From assembly GCF_001189235.2 (NCBI RefSeq), contig NZ_LFIP02000002.1, positions 868,411 through 932,410 of the forward strand: a stretch of DNA of 64,000 bases, read 5' to 3'. Position numbers and translations under genes: made by a program. The DNA comes from Bradyrhizobium embrapense (lineage in GTDB: Bacteria > Pseudomonadota > Alphaproteobacteria > Rhizobiales > Xanthobacteraceae). The notes beneath the pieces are model-generated. The model had not been told where the DNA came from, did no database searches, and saw only the letters and a program-made list of their open reading frames with translations. Below are positions 35,215 to 45,228 of the stretch, piece by piece (the first letter of the stretch is position 1; every line of letters starts with the position of its first letter).

Positions 35215-36729
35215 ATGGCCGAGAAACCCAAAAAACCCCAGAAGCTGAAGGCGCGCCTGCCGCGCGGGCTGGAAGATCGCGGCCCGGCCGCGATCAATGC
35301 CACGCGGGCGATGGTCGAGAAGATCCGCGCCGTCTACGAGCTCTACGGCTTCGAGCCGGTGGAGACGCCGGCGATGGAATATACCGACGCGCTCGGCAAA
35401 TTCCTGCCCGACCAGGACCGTCCCAACGAAGGCGTGTTCTCGTTCCAGGACGATGACGAGCAGTGGATCTCGCTGCGCTACGACCTGACCGCGCCGCTGG
35501 CGCGCTATGTCGCGGAAAACTTCGACGCGCTGCCGAAACCCTATCGGTCGTATCGTTTCGGCTACGTCTTCCGCAACGAGAAGCCCGGTCCCGGCCGCTT
35601 CCGCCAGTTCATGCAGTTCGATGCCGACACGGTCGGCTCGGCGACGCCGGCGGCCGACGCCGAGATCTGCATGATGGCGGCCGACACGATGGAAGCGCTC
35701 GGGATTCCGCGCGGATCCTATGTCGTGAAGGTAAACAACCGCAAGGTGCTCGACGGCGTGCTCGAGGCGATCGGTCTCGGCGGCGATGACAATGCAGGCC
35801 GCAGGCTCACGGTGCTGCGCGCGATCGACAAGCTCGACAAGTTTCCCGCCGACGAGGTCCGCAAGCTGCTCGGTCCCGGGCGATGGGATGGCGGCGAGGA
35901 AGGCAAGGGCGACTTTACCAAGGGCGCCGAGCTGAGCCCGGCGGATGCCGATATCGTGCTCGCCGTCACGCAGCAGCGCGCGGATTGGCGGGAGGCGATT
36001 GCTGCGGCCGAGACCTATCTCGCGAAGAGCGAAGTCGGTCAGGCCGGCGTGAGCGAGCTGGAGGAGATCGCCAAGCTGGTCGCCGCGTCCGGCTACGGCG
36101 CGGATCGCATCCGCATCGACCCCACCGTCGTGCGCGGCCTCGAATATTACACCGGCCCGGTCTACGAGGTTGAGTTGCTGCTCGACACCAAGGACGAGAA
36201 GGGCCGCCCGGTTCGGTTCGGCTCGGTCGGCGGCGGCGGCCGCTACGACGGCCTCGTCTCGCGCTTCCGCGGTGAGCCGGCGCCGGCGACCGGCTTCTCG
36301 ATCGGCGTGTCGCGGCTGCAGGCTGCGCTGACGATGCTCGGCCAGCTCGACACGCAGGCCACGTTCGGTCCTGTCGTCGTCACCGTGTTCGACCGCGACC
36401 GTGTCGCCGACTACCAGAAGATGGTCGCAGAGCTGCGCCAGGCCGGCATCCGCGCCGAACTCTATCTCGGCAATCCGAAGAACATGGGCAACCAGCTCAA
36501 ATATGCCGATCGCCGCAGTTCGCCTTGCGTCATCATCCAGGGCTCGGACGAGAAGGCGCGCGGCGAGGTGCAGATCAAGGACCTGATCGAGGGCGCCAAG
36601 GCGGCGGCCGCGATCGCCTCCAACCAGGAATGGCGCGAAACGCGCCCCGCCCAGTTCTCCTGCGCGGAAGCCGATCTGGTCGCCAAGGTCCGCGAGGTCC
36701 TCGCGCGGCACGACGTGAGCTGGGGATAG
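35215..36729 (+). CDS. hisS: Histidyl-tRNA synthetase
   Basis: 504 residues, class II synthetase. Motif 1 region ([24 protein letters not shown]), motif 2 ([29 protein letters not shown]), the histidine-specific [13 protein letters not shown] and [13 protein letters not shown], and motif 3 region with IGVSRL are all present, then the anticodon-binding domain. The motif 2 loop reads EKPGPGRF rather than the common ERPQKGRY. Such changes are known in alphaproteobacterial HisRS that accept tRNA-His without the extra G-1. It is about 80 residues longer than E. coli HisRS. Confidence 0.97.
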   Translation: MAEKPKKPQKLKARLPRGLEDRGPAAINATRAMVEKIRAVYELYGFEPVETPAMEYTDALGKFLPDQDRPNEGVFSFQDDDEQWISLRYDLTAPLARYVAENFDALPKPYRSYRFGYVFRNEKPGPGRFRQFMQFDADTVGSATPAADAEICMMAADTMEALGIPRGSYVVKVNNRKVLDGVLEAIGLGGDDNAGRRLTVLRAIDKLDKFPADEVRKLLGPGRWDGGEEGKGDFTKGAELSPADADIVLAVTQQRADWREAIAAAETYLAKSEVGQAGVSELEEIAKLVAASGYGADRIRIDPTVVRGLEYYTGPVYEVELLLDTKDEKGRPVRFGSVGGGGRYDGLVSRFRGEPAPATGFSIGVSRLQAALTMLGQLDTQATFGPVVVTVFDRDRVADYQKMVAELRQAGIRAELYLGNPKNMGNQLKYADRRSSPCVIIQGSDEKARGEVQIKDLIEGAKAAAAIASNQEWRETRPAQFSCAEADLVAKVREVLARHDVSWG

Positions 36730-36844
36730 CTGGTTTGTCGTGCGCGGGCTTGACCCGCGCAGCCATCTTCAAAAAGATGACGCGCCAGCAAGAACCGGCA
36801 GACGGCGTGGTTTGCGCTTCAACAACAACCAGGGAGATATTCCG

Positions 36845-37048
36845 ATGCCCGAGATCACCGTGAGCATGGCCGCCGGCCGCACCGACGAGCAGAAGGCCGG
36901 CATGATGCGCGACATCACCCAGGCGCTGGTGAAGAACCTCGGCGTCGATGCCGACGCCGTCGTGATCCAGATCAACGAAGCGCCGCTGCATCACAAGATG
37001 AAGGGCGGCAAGACCTTCGTCGAGCGTGCCGCCGCGGCTAAGAAATAA
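36845..37048 (+). CDS. 4-Oxalocrotonate tautomerase family protein
   Basis: 67 residues. After removal of Met the catalytic proline becomes N-terminal (PEITVSMAAGRTDEQK). Small tautomerases of this length form hexamers and use Pro1 as general base. The segment NLGVDADAVVIQINEAPLHH carries the hydrophobic core strand. The substrate is not predictable. A repeat-derived stretch (36740-36800) separates it from hisS. Confidence 0.88.
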   Translation: MPEITVSMAAGRTDEQKAGMMRDITQALVKNLGVDADAVVIQINEAPLHHKMKGGKTFVERAAAAKK

Positions 37049-37057
37049 ACTGCTTTC

Positions 37058-37156
37058 GTCATTCCGGGATGCGCCTCCTGGCGCAGGCCCGGAATCCATA
37101 ACCACGAGCGGGAGTATGGATTCCGGGCTCGCGCTACGCGCGCCCCGGAATGACGG
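37058..37156. repeat. Inverted intergenic repeat (TCATTCCGGG type)
   Basis: GTCATTCCGGG...GGCCCGGAATCCATA and TATGGATTCCGGGCTC...CCCCGGAATGACG are mutual inverted arms around CCACGAGCGGGAG. It lies between the tautomerase and thioesterase genes. Confidence 0.75.
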
Positions 37157-37194
37157 CGCTACTAAATGCATTGGCAGATCTCGAGCGCAGTCAC

Positions 37195-37605
37195 ATGGAC
37201 GCACGCGACTTCATCAAGATCGGCATGAGCGCCGAGCGCATGCTGGTGGTGCCGCCGGAGCGCACGGTCGGGCATTTCGTGCCCGGCATGCCGATGGTCT
37301 ATGCGACGCCGATGATGATCCTCGAGATGGAGATGGCCGCGGGCGATGCCATTCGGGCCGCGCTGCAGCCCGGCTGGGTCACGGTGGGGACCGAGGTCGA
37401 TATCCGCCATCTCGCCGCCGCGCTCGTCGGCGCCACGGTGCGGACCACCGCAACGGTGATCGCGGTCGAGCGCCGCGTGATCCGCTTCGCGGTCGAGGCG
37501 TTTGAGGGCACGCGCAAGCTCGGCGAAGGCCGCCATGCGCGTGGCCTGATCAATGTCGAGAGTTTCAACAAGCGACTTGCCGGGATGTCGGGCCAGGCGC
37601 AGTAA
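37195..37605 (+). CDS. Thioesterase family protein (hotdog fold, FlK-like)
   Basis: 136 residues from the ATG at 37195; an in-frame codon at 37150 lies inside the upstream repeat. The hotdog signature is seen as ATPMMILEMEMAAGDAI (helix with Glu) and TVGTEVDIRHLAAALVGATVRTTATV. This resembles the fluoroacetyl-CoA thioesterase FlK group, in which Thr, Glu and His are catalytic; the Thr/Ser, Glu and His (IRHL) are present. Acyl-CoA hydrolysis is likely; the acyl group is unknown. Convergent with proC. Confidence 0.85.
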   Translation: MDARDFIKIGMSAERMLVVPPERTVGHFVPGMPMVYATPMMILEMEMAAGDAIRAALQPGWVTVGTEVDIRHLAAALVGATVRTTATVIAVERRVIRFAVEAFEGTRKLGEGRHARGLINVESFNKRLAGMSGQAQ

Positions 37606-37611
37606 ACGTGA

Positions 37612-38442
37612 CTACTTCGCCAATTCCTTCGAGCGCCTCGTCGCTGCGGCGATCGCGCGGGTCATCAGCGGCTGCATGCCGTCATTGGCCATCAGCACCT
37701 CGAGCGCAGCCGCGGTGGTGCCACCGGGCGAGGTGACGTTCTGCCGCAGCGTCGCCGACGGCAGATCCGAGCGATGCAGCAACTCGCCGGCGCCGGCAAC
37801 GGTCGCGCGCGCCAGCGTGGTCGCGAGCTGCTCGGGCAGCCCGGCCGCGACGCCGGCGCGGGCGAGTTCCTCGGCGAGCAGGAAGACATAGGCCGGACCG
37901 GAGCCGGAGACGGCAGTCACCGCGTCCATCAGGCTCTCATCGTCGACCCATTCGACCAGCCCTGTCGCTTTCAGCAGCGCATCGGTCATGGCGCGCTGCG
38001 CGGCGGTGACGCGCGTTGATGGCACCGCGACCGTGATGCCGCGGCCGATCGCCGCCGGCGTGTTCGGCATCGCGCGCACCACCGCGCCGCCGACCACCTC
38101 TTCCAGCGCAGCGATAGTGGTCCCGGCCATGATCGAGACCACGAGTGTCGACGGACCGACGAGCGCCTTCAGCGCGGCGCCGGCGTCGCGGAACGATTGC
38201 GGCTTCACCGCGACGACCAGCGTATCGACCGTGCCGAGATCCTTCGCCTGCGGATTGAGCCGCACGCCCTTCGGGGCGAGCGCGGAGATTTCCGGCGAGA
38301 GATATGGATCGATCACCGCGACCCGCGTCGGCGCGAGGCCTTGTGCGAGCCAGCCGGTCAGCATGGCGCCGCCCATCTTGCCCGCGCCCGCGAGCGCGAT
38401 CGTGCCGGTAACATCTTTCAAAGGGCTGTTTGTCGTGCTCAC
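37612..38442 (-). CDS. proC: Pyrroline-5-carboxylate reductase
   Basis: 276 residues from the GTG at 38440-38442 (VSTTNSPLKDVTG); the frame continues upstream through a repeat but that part is not protein-like. Last step of proline synthesis. NAD(P)H-binding GAGKMGGAML is near the N-terminus; VVAVKPQ, RAMPNTPAAIG and AVSGSGPAYVFLLAEEL with the conserved LRQNVTSPGGTTAAALE loop define ProC. The ribosome-binding site before the GTG is weak. Convergent with the thioesterase gene, 6-base gap. Confidence 0.95.
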   Translation of the reverse strand: MSTTNSPLKDVTGTIALAGAGKMGGAMLTGWLAQGLAPTRVAVIDPYLSPEISALAPKGVRLNPQAKDLGTVDTLVVAVKPQSFRDAGAALKALVGPSTLVVSIMAGTTIAALEEVVGGAVVRAMPNTPAAIGRGITVAVPSTRVTAAQRAMTDALLKATGLVEWVDDESLMDAVTAVSGSGPAYVFLLAEELARAGVAAGLPEQLATTLARATVAGAGELLHRSDLPSATLRQNVTSPGGTTAAALEVLMANDGMQPLMTRAIAAATRRSKELAK

Positions 38443-38462
38443 AGGTGGCTCCGCAAACTCTG

Positions 38463-38587
38463 TGTCGTCCCTGCGGAAGCAGGGACCCATAACCACAGGC
38501 GGTTCTAGTGGAGCGAGCGGCAGGCCACAAGCAGGTCGGGCAACCACTCCCGTCGCGGAGTATGGGTCCCTGCTTTCGCAGGGACGG
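38463..38587. repeat. Inverted repeat, GTCCCTGC/ACCCATA type, copy A
   Basis: CGTCCCTGCGGAAGCAGGGACCCATA (from 38464) and its inverted partner TATGGGTCCCTGCTTTCGCAGGGACG (38561-38586) flank about 70 bases. The same sequence family is at 50579-50690 and, in part, at 41405-41445. Confidence 0.8.
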
Positions 38588-38606
38588 CACCGATGATGCG
38601 ACGCGC

Positions 38607-39107
38607 CTACGCCTCGCCCTCGGTATCGAACATCGCGGCGGCCATCGCCTCGGCGGTTGACTTGCCGGCCCACACCACGAACTGGAACGCCGGATAGTAG
38701 CGCTCGCAGGCGTGGATCGCGTTGACCACCATGGCCTCGCATTGCGCGGTGGAGGCGGTGAGGCCGCCGGGTAGCACCAGCGCCTGACGATGCATCACCA
38801 TGCCGGTGTGGGTCCACAGATCGAAATGGCCGACCCACAACTGCTCGTTGATCGCGGCGACCAGCCGCTGCACCTCGGCGCGACGCGCCTGAGGCATCTT
38901 CATGTCGAAGGCGCAGGCGAGATGCAGCGCCTCGATCTCGCCCATCCAGGTGAAGGAGAGCTGATAATCGATCCAGTCTCCCTTGGAGACGATCGTCACC
39001 TCGTCTTCGCCGGAACGCTCGAACGCCCAGTTGTTGTCGGTGGCGATATCCTCGACCACCGCAAGCGGGTTGTTCCGGGAATCGATAATGCTTTCGAGGA
39101 GGGACAT
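38607..39107 (-). CDS. YbjN domain protein
   Basis: 166 residues from the ATG at 39105-39107. The YbjN fold resembles type III secretion chaperones: SRNNPLAVVEDIATDNNWAFERSGEDEVTIVSKG at the start, then LSFTWMGEIEALHLACAFDMKMP and INEQLWVGHFDLWTHTGMVMHRQALVLPGG. Family members in alphaproteobacteria are widespread; function is unclear, with a chaperone-like or stress role proposed in E. coli. Longer in-frame codons to 39482 were rejected. No operon partner. Confidence 0.88.
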   Translation of the reverse strand: MSLLESIIDSRNNPLAVVEDIATDNNWAFERSGEDEVTIVSKGDWIDYQLSFTWMGEIEALHLACAFDMKMPQARRAEVQRLVAAINEQLWVGHFDLWTHTGMVMHRQALVLPGGLTASTAQCEAMVVNAIHACERYYPAFQFVVWAGKSTAEAMAAAMFDTEGEA

Positions 39108-39556
39108 GCCGTCTCGGACCTTGTTCTTATGATCGCTTGATACGCACACGGAAGCCGGCACTTGCGACATACTGCGTCGTGGCCGAGTACAGCTCCTGAT
39201 GCGGGCTTCCGGATGCCCCTGGACCTGACGCCGATGAAGTGATGTGATTTGCGGAATCCGCGCAACCGCACGCCGAGTCCGTCCACAGCCAAAGCGCGCA
39301 TCGTCCACAGCTGATCTCCGCCACACTTGTGATTTTGCGAACAAATCGGAATCTCCGCGTTGTCGTAACGATTTGTTAACCATTTGCCGGCGCTTTACCG
39401 CTCGCGTGAATCGACTTTTTGGCCCTCGGATCGCCCCCTGCGAGGGCCGCGGCGCGGTCATGGGGACATGCCGTTTGCCCATGCCAAAGGTGCTTGCCCC
39501 GCTGTCGCGGTTTGGTCATATTTCGGCTCAGGCACGTCCATCCCGGGCGTGCCGAT
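39108..39556. other. 449-base gap between ybjN-like gene and FMN riboswitch
   Basis: No convincing gene. An AT-richer patch (about 39340-39385, CGTAACGATTTGTTAACCATTTG) probably includes the promoter of the riboswitch transcript or of the divergent YbjN-type gene. Confidence 0.5.
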
Positions 39557-39702
39557 GTTCTCAGGGCGGGGTGAAAATCCCCACCGGCGGTAAAGGGCGA
39601 TGAGCCCAAGCCCGCGAGCGCCTTCTTCCGCGAAGCGGGAGAAGGGTCAGCAGATTCGGTGCAATTCCGAAGCCGACGGTTACAGTCCGGATGAAAGAGA
39701 AC
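39557..39702 (+). promoter_or_regulatory. FMN riboswitch (RFN element)
   Basis: The conserved RFN core is evident: TCAGGGCGGGGTGAAAATCC-CCACCGGCGGTAA at the start and AGCCGACGGTTACAGTCCGGATGAAAGAGAAC at the end. P1 is closed by GTTCTC (39557-39562) with GAGAAC (39697-39702). A variable arm (GCCTTCTTCCGCGAAGCGGGAGAAGG) fills the middle. It binds FMN and shuts off expression; the regulated gene is ribH, 82 bases downstream. Confidence 0.96.
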
Positions 39703-39784
39703 GGTTGCGGCAGCCAACGCGATTTTCGCGTGGGCTTGTGTCGTTGTCCGTGTGCCCTGATTCTGGTCCTGAAAGAGGAAAGCC

Positions 39785-40366
39785 ATGAATCAGATGTTGC
39801 AAGACCAAGACGTTCAAGCTTCTCAAGTCCAAACCTCCGAAGCAGCAAGCGCTCCCGATACGCCGGCTAGCCCGCCGACGCCGGAGCATCCGCACTTCGC
39901 GAAGCCGCAGCGCGTTGCCTTCGTGCAATCGTCCTGGCATCGCGACGTGGTGGAAGAGTGCCGCATCTCCTTCCTGAAGGAGATCGAGGCGCGACACATC
40001 ACCAATGTCGATGTGTTCGAGGTGCCGGGCTCGTTCGAGATCCCGCTTCACGCGCAGCTGCTGGCGAAGACCCGCCGCTACACCGCGATCGTCGCGGCCG
40101 GGCTCGTCGTCGATGGCGGCATCTACCGCCATGAATTCGTCGCCGATACCGTGATCAAGGCGCTGATGGATGTGCAATTGCGCACCGAGGTGCCGGTGTT
40201 CTCGGCCGTGCTGACACCGCAGCAATTCCACGAGACCGAGGTGCATTACGACTTCTTCCGCAAGCACTTCGTGATCAAGGGGATCGAGGTCGCGGAGGCC
40301 TGCGCCAACACGTTGCTCAGCCTGGAGCGGCTGCGCGGTCAGGTCGCGGCGGGGATTCCTGGTTAG
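39785..40366 (+). CDS. ribH: 6,7-Dimethyl-8-ribityllumazine synthase, RibH2-type
   Basis: 193 residues. Condenses the pyrimidine and butanone-phosphate precursors, the penultimate step of riboflavin synthesis. After a 38-residue Gln/Ser/Pro-rich extension come KPQRVAFVQSSWHRDVV, EVPGSFEIPLHA and GLVVDGGIYRHEFV with the catalytic-region His. The type II features (short WHRDVV loop, FYRHEFV, late LSLERLRGQ) resemble rhizobial/Brucella RibH2, known as decamers and controlled by FMN riboswitches. Not linked to other rib genes here except distant ribF. Confidence 0.93.
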   Translation: MNQMLQDQDVQASQVQTSEAASAPDTPASPPTPEHPHFAKPQRVAFVQSSWHRDVVEECRISFLKEIEARHITNVDVFEVPGSFEIPLHAQLLAKTRRYTAIVAAGLVVDGGIYRHEFVADTVIKALMDVQLRTEVPVFSAVLTPQQFHETEVHYDFFRKHFVIKGIEVAEACANTLLSLERLRGQVAAGIPG

Positions 40367-40473
40367 CTCAAGGTCCGACGTAAAAGCTGCTCCGGCATGC
40401 GTGCCGGGGTCGCTCTCGCAGCCAGCGCGTTCGGTTATGCTTGCCGCATAATCAGAACGCGCGGGAGGCGCCC

Positions 40474-41280
40474 ATGACCGAACAACAATCTTCCGACTGG
40501 CTCGGCCTGTCGGGCCGCGTTGCCGTCGTCACCGGCGGAGGCGGCGGCATCGGCCGCGCCACCGCGATCAGCTTCGCGCGTGCCGGCGCAAGGGTCGCCG
40601 CGCTCGATCGTGACGAGCACTCCCTGGCGGAGACCAAGGCAAAGCTTCGCGAGTTCGGCGACGGTCATCACGTCGCGGGCTGCGACGCGACCAGCGAGGA
40701 CAATGTCGCGGCGGCCGCTGACGCCGTCGCGCGCACGCTTGGTCCTTGCGACATCCTCGTCAACACCGCCGCCGTGCTGCGTCCCGGCGGGCTCGACACG
40801 CTGCCGCTCGCCGAATGGAATGCGGTGCTGGCGATCAACCTCACCGGCTATTTCATCTGCGCGCAGGCGTTCGGCCGCCAGATGCGCAAGGCCGGACGCG
40901 GCAGCCTCATCCACGTCGCCTCGATCGCCGCCAGCAATGCGCAGGGGCAGAGCGGCGCCTACAGCGTCAGCAAGGCTGCCGTCGTGATGCTCTCGCAGCA
41001 ACTCGCCGCCGAATGGGGACCGCACGGCATCCGCAGCAATGTGGTCAGCCCCGGCCTCGTGGTCACGCCGATGAGCCAGGCGTTCTACGATACGCCCGGG
41101 GTCACCGAGCGTCGCACCGCCGTGGTGCCGATGCGCCGAATCGGCATGCCGCAGGACATGGCGGATGCGATCCTGTTCCTGGCGAGCGACAGGTCGTCAT
41201 ACGTCAATGGTGAGGAGATCATCGTCGATGGCGGCTATGCGCGGACGCTGATGAGCCACGTGCCGCGGCCGGGGTTCTAG
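40474..41280 (+). CDS. SDR-family oxidoreductase
   Basis: 268 residues from the ATG at 40474, with GGGAGG seven bases upstream. Classical short-chain dehydrogenase: TGGGGGIGRA binds NAD(P), VNTAAVL replaces the usual NNAG, and the Ser-Tyr-Lys triad is in SIAASNAQGQSGAYSVSKAA. The C-terminus (YVNGEEIIVDGGYARTLMSHVPRPGF) is typical of the tetrameric FabG-like group. Asp after the second beta strand (ALDRDEHSL) suggests preference for NAD. Substrate unknown; no pathway genes nearby. Confidence 0.9.
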   Translation: MTEQQSSDWLGLSGRVAVVTGGGGGIGRATAISFARAGARVAALDRDEHSLAETKAKLREFGDGHHVAGCDATSEDNVAAAADAVARTLGPCDILVNTAAVLRPGGLDTLPLAEWNAVLAINLTGYFICAQAFGRQMRKAGRGSLIHVASIAASNAQGQSGAYSVSKAAVVMLSQQLAAEWGPHGIRSNVVSPGLVVTPMSQAFYDTPGVTERRTAVVPMRRIGMPQDMADAILFLASDRSSYVNGEEIIVDGGYARTLMSHVPRPGF

Positions 41281-41445
41281 AGCATGATCCGGAAAAGTGT
41301 GAAGCGGTTTTCCGAAAAGATCATGTTCAAACAAGGAGCTAAAGCGCGATGATGATTCAACCCAATCTCATCGCGCTTTAGCGCATCGGGCGCCATACGC
41401 TCGGTGTCGTCCCTGCGAAAGCATCCGAATGCAGGGACGACAGTA
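41281..41445. repeat. Dispersed intergenic repeats (GCATGATCCGGAAAA and GTCCCTGC types)
   Basis: GCATGATCCGGAAAAGTGTG... with inverted partner GGTTTTCCGAAAAGATCATG (41282-41325), then AAAGCGCGATGATGATTC...ATCTCATCGCGCTTTAGCGC (41340-41384), then a degenerate GTCCCTGC...GCAGGGAC hairpin to 41445. The first element is a repeat I recall from many Bradyrhizobium and Rhodopseudomonas intergenic regions. Confidence 0.75.
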
Positions 41446-41449
41446 GGGC

Positions 41450-42403
<954 letters not shown>

Positions 42404-42582
42404 CGATGCTTCCCCCCGCGCCTTGCTGGATACGACGTTCAGCATCTCAAGTCCTTACAGAACCGGCGGGTTTTCGGTGCGCGAGGGAATATCAGGCAGG
42501 CGGCTCGGATGGCAACCCATTAGGCCGCCTCCACTGCGGTTTTCCTGGGCAAAAAACGCCTTTCCCCGGGAGATACCGGGGG

Positions 42583-43200
42583 TTAGTTGGCGGAATAGCT
42601 CAGCGCCACGGTCTCGGGCGCGGCGGCAGGAGCGTTCACCATCGCCGGCCCACGGAGCTCCGGTGCCGCGGCGGGCGCCGGGCTGTCCGCCGGGCCGCCA
42701 TTGATCATGCTGGACAGGCCGCTGAGGCCGGCCTGGGCGATCTTGCGCAGCACCAGATCATCGGCGGCGGCCCAGGCGTCGCTGCCGGCCTTGCCGGCGG
42801 GCTCTTCGCCGGACAACCGGAGCGCCCGTTGCTGGTTGCTGTCATAGACGTCCCACACCCACGCGATCATGGTGCGGCCGCGCACCACCTGCGCCGAGAG
42901 ATAGCTGCGCACGCGATACGCCGCTGTGCCTTGGCGCGACACGATCGCCAGGCTGCGCATCTTGGATTCGCTGTCGAGCACGCCGACCATGCGGTCGAAT
43001 ACTTGGGGCGGCGGACCATCGATCGATTCGAACGCGATGGTTGTGCCGCCGCTCGCCGGCGTCGCCATTGCGTAGGAGTCGGCCACGTTGCCGCCGGCCG
43101 CGCAGCCGCCAAGTGCACACGCAATCGTCAGCCATGTGGCCGCGATCGCCGCACGCACGACTGTCCCAGTTTGAAACTGGTAGTTTGACGCTTCCCTCAT
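42583..43200 (-). CDS. Putative lipoprotein, unknown function
   Basis: 205 residues. The N-terminus has a hydrophobic stretch and lipobox ALGGC with Cys33 as the lipidation site. The middle (TTIAFESIDGPPPQVFDRMVGVLDSESKMRSLAIVSRQGTAAYRVRSYLSAQVVRGRTMIAWVWDVYD) looks like a compact alpha/beta domain conserved in Rhizobiales lipoproteins; the last 50 residues are Pro/Ala-rich. No function recognised. A 120-base gap separates it from pgeF, so it is probably transcribed separately. Confidence 0.8.
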   Translation of the reverse strand: MREASNYQFQTGTVVRAAIAATWLTIACALGGCAAGGNVADSYAMATPASGGTTIAFESIDGPPPQVFDRMVGVLDSESKMRSLAIVSRQGTAAYRVRSYLSAQVVRGRTMIAWVWDVYDSNQQRALRLSGEEPAGKAGSDAWAAADDLVLRKIAQAGLSGLSSMINGGPADSPAPAAAPELRGPAMVNAPAAAPETVALSYSAN

Positions 43201-43321
43201 TGCGTCCTGCGATATCGTTAAAACGGCTTAACGTCTAGGGCAGGACGGCCACAGCACTTAACCGATCCAGCCGGCTGCGAACGGTGCGGGTCAGGATCAA
43301 ATTCCTTGGCAGCCGCAGGCG

Positions 43322-44089
43322 TCAGCTTTGCAGCGCGATGGCGTGCACGAGCCGGCCGTAATCGGCTTCCTTGCGATGCACCGAGCGGCGGTAGCTGAAG
43401 CAGCGCTCGTCGGAATAGGTGTCGATGCCGAGATCGTCGATCATCAGCACGCCGGCATTTTCCAGCCGCATCCGGATGAAGCCGGGCAGATCGAACATCG
43501 CGTGTCCGTCGCGTTCGGCGGGCATGAAGAACATGCCGTTCTCGGCATCGGCCTCGATGAAGCGCTCGACGAATTCGCCTCCGACCTCGTAGGATTCCTT
43601 GCGGATCAGTGGGCCGATGGCGGCGACGATGCCGCCGCGCTCGGCGCCGAGCTTTTCCATCGCATCGATGGTCGATTCCAGCACGCCGGTCAGCGCGCCC
43701 TTCCAGCCGGCATGCGCGGCGCCGATTACACGCGCATTGGGGTCGACGAACAGGATGGGACCGCAGTCGGCGGTCGTGACCGAGATCGCAAGCCCCTCGG
43801 TGCGTGTGACCAGCGCATCCGCCTTCGGGCGCGGCGCGCCGTTCCACGGGCCGTCCACGACGACGACGTCGGGCGAGTGCACCTGATGCACGCTGATCAG
43901 GTGGTCGAGCGGCACGCCGAGCTGCTCGGCCATCCGCCGCCGGTTCTCCGCGACCTTGGCCGGATCGTCCTTTGAGCCGAGCCCGCCATTGAGGCCGGCA
44001 TAGACCCCCTCGGAGACGCCGCCCTCGCGCGAGAAGAAGGCATGGCGCAGGCTTGGTATAGCCGACAGCAGCGGTGATCCCAATGTCAT
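43322..44089 (-). CDS. pgeF: Peptidoglycan editing factor PgeF (YfiH, multicopper-oxidase-like laccase domain)
   Basis: 255 residues. Conserved metal-site residues occur in ISVHQVHS (His), TTADCGPILF (Cys) and GAAHAGWKGAL (His), defining the YfiH/PgeF/LACC1 family. Members are reported as purine nucleoside phosphorylase/adenosine deaminase-like enzymes and, in E. coli, as an editor that removes wrong muropeptide precursors. Its ATG overlaps the stop of the MidA-like gene by four bases. Part of the lgt-midA-pgeF group common in alphaproteobacteria. Confidence 0.92.
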   Translation of the reverse strand: MTLGSPLLSAIPSLRHAFFSREGGVSEGVYAGLNGGLGSKDDPAKVAENRRRMAEQLGVPLDHLISVHQVHSPDVVVVDGPWNGAPRPKADALVTRTEGLAISVTTADCGPILFVDPNARVIGAAHAGWKGALTGVLESTIDAMEKLGAERGGIVAAIGPLIRKESYEVGGEFVERFIEADAENGMFFMPAERDGHAMFDLPGFIRMRLENAGVLMIDDLGIDTYSDERCFSYRRSVHRKEADYGRLVHAIALQS

Positions 44090-45204
44090 TGTTCGGTCTC
44101 GTCAGTCTGATCGCTGAGGCCGGCGATCGAGGTGAGGCGCGGGTCGGAGATGGCCATGACCTTGAACATCGAGCCCATCCCGCCGCGTCCGGAATCGGTC
44201 AGGCGCTTCAGTGCGCCGGCAATGTCGGCGGAGACCTCGGGCGAGGCTTTCGCCATCAGCCCGGCGGCGCGGGCCTCGACGCCGAGGCGCTTGAGGAAGT
44301 CGCCCTGCGTTGCCGGCCCGTGGACGCGCGCGCCGACGTCCTCGGCAGCCCGCGCCAACGCCTGGAAATCGACGTGCGCCGTGATGTCGGCCTGTCCCGG
44401 GTTCTTCAGCGGGTCGGCGAAGCTGTGGCGCGCGATCGCCTGGAAGGTGTCGCCGGCGTCGCTGCGCAGATGACCGTAATCGATGATCAAAGCGGCGCCG
44501 TCCTGGTCGCGCACCCGGGTTGCGAGCTTCATGATCTCGCTGTCAGGCCGCCATTCGAACACCGCACCTAACGGGGCGGCGCGCACCAGCGGCGGCAGCA
44601 GCAGCTCGAAATGTGGCGTCGGCTCGGCGGCGGGCGCGAAATACAGGCTGCCATTGGCATCCATTCCGACCGTGCGCTCGTGCCAGCCAGTCTCGCGGCG
44701 GACCATCTGGTGGATCGGCAGCACGTCGAAATATTCGTTGGCGAGGATCACCGCCGGTCCGTCCGGCACGTCGTCGATGCTGTCGTGCCAGGTGATGTTG
44801 CGCACGCCGGTCAGCGTGGCGTACTGCTTCTCGCGCAGCACCGGGTTGACCTCGACGAGGTGGATGCTGAGCGACTGGTAGAGCGGCGGCAGCACGCGCA
44901 GCGCACGCAATGCATCCGACATCATGGTGCCGCGGCCGGGCCCAAGCTCGATCAGGCGCAGCGTGTCCGGCGAGCCGATCGCACGCCAGATCGATGCGCT
45001 CCAAAGCCCGAGCAGTTCGCCGAACATCTGGCTGACCTCGGGCGCCGTCGTGAAGTCGCCCTCGCGGCCGAGCGGGTCGCGCGACAGATAGTAGCCGTAG
45101 CGCGGATGCATCAGGCACAATTCCATGTAGCGCCAGACCGGCATCGGCCCGGACAGCTTGATAAGCTTCCTGATCTCATCCAGCAGTGGGGAGGGTTCGC
45201 TCAC
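44086..45204 (-). CDS. SAM-dependent methyltransferase, NDUFAF7/MidA family
   Basis: 372 residues from a GTG at 45202-45204 with AGGAAGG just before. The family motif LIELGPGRGTMMSDALR binds SAM; YGYYLSRDPLGREGDFTTAPEVSQMFGE and ILANEYFDVLPIHQ are hallmark segments. The mitochondrial homologue symmetrically dimethylates an arginine of NDUFS2 during complex I assembly; a similar role in bacteria is plausible. Lies between lgt (24-base gap) and pgeF (four-base overlap). Confidence 0.92.
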   Translation of the reverse strand: MSEPSPLLDEIRKLIKLSGPMPVWRYMELCLMHPRYGYYLSRDPLGREGDFTTAPEVSQMFGELLGLWSASIWRAIGSPDTLRLIELGPGRGTMMSDALRALRVLPPLYQSLSIHLVEVNPVLREKQYATLTGVRNITWHDSIDDVPDGPAVILANEYFDVLPIHQMVRRETGWHERTVGMDANGSLYFAPAAEPTPHFELLLPPLVRAAPLGAVFEWRPDSEIMKLATRVRDQDGAALIIDYGHLRSDAGDTFQAIARHSFADPLKNPGQADITAHVDFQALARAAEDVGARVHGPATQGDFLKRLGVEARAAGLMAKASPEVSADIAGALKRLTDSGRGGMGSMFKVMAISDPRLTSIAGLSDQTDETEQ

Positions 45205-45228
45205 GGCCTTCCTTGGATTGCACTTGCT

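Noticed and set aside
43218..43847. Minus-strand Arg-rich frame overlapping pgeF
   Set aside because: Different frame of pgeF on the same strand with Arg/Ala/His-rich nonsense; pgeF has all family motifs.
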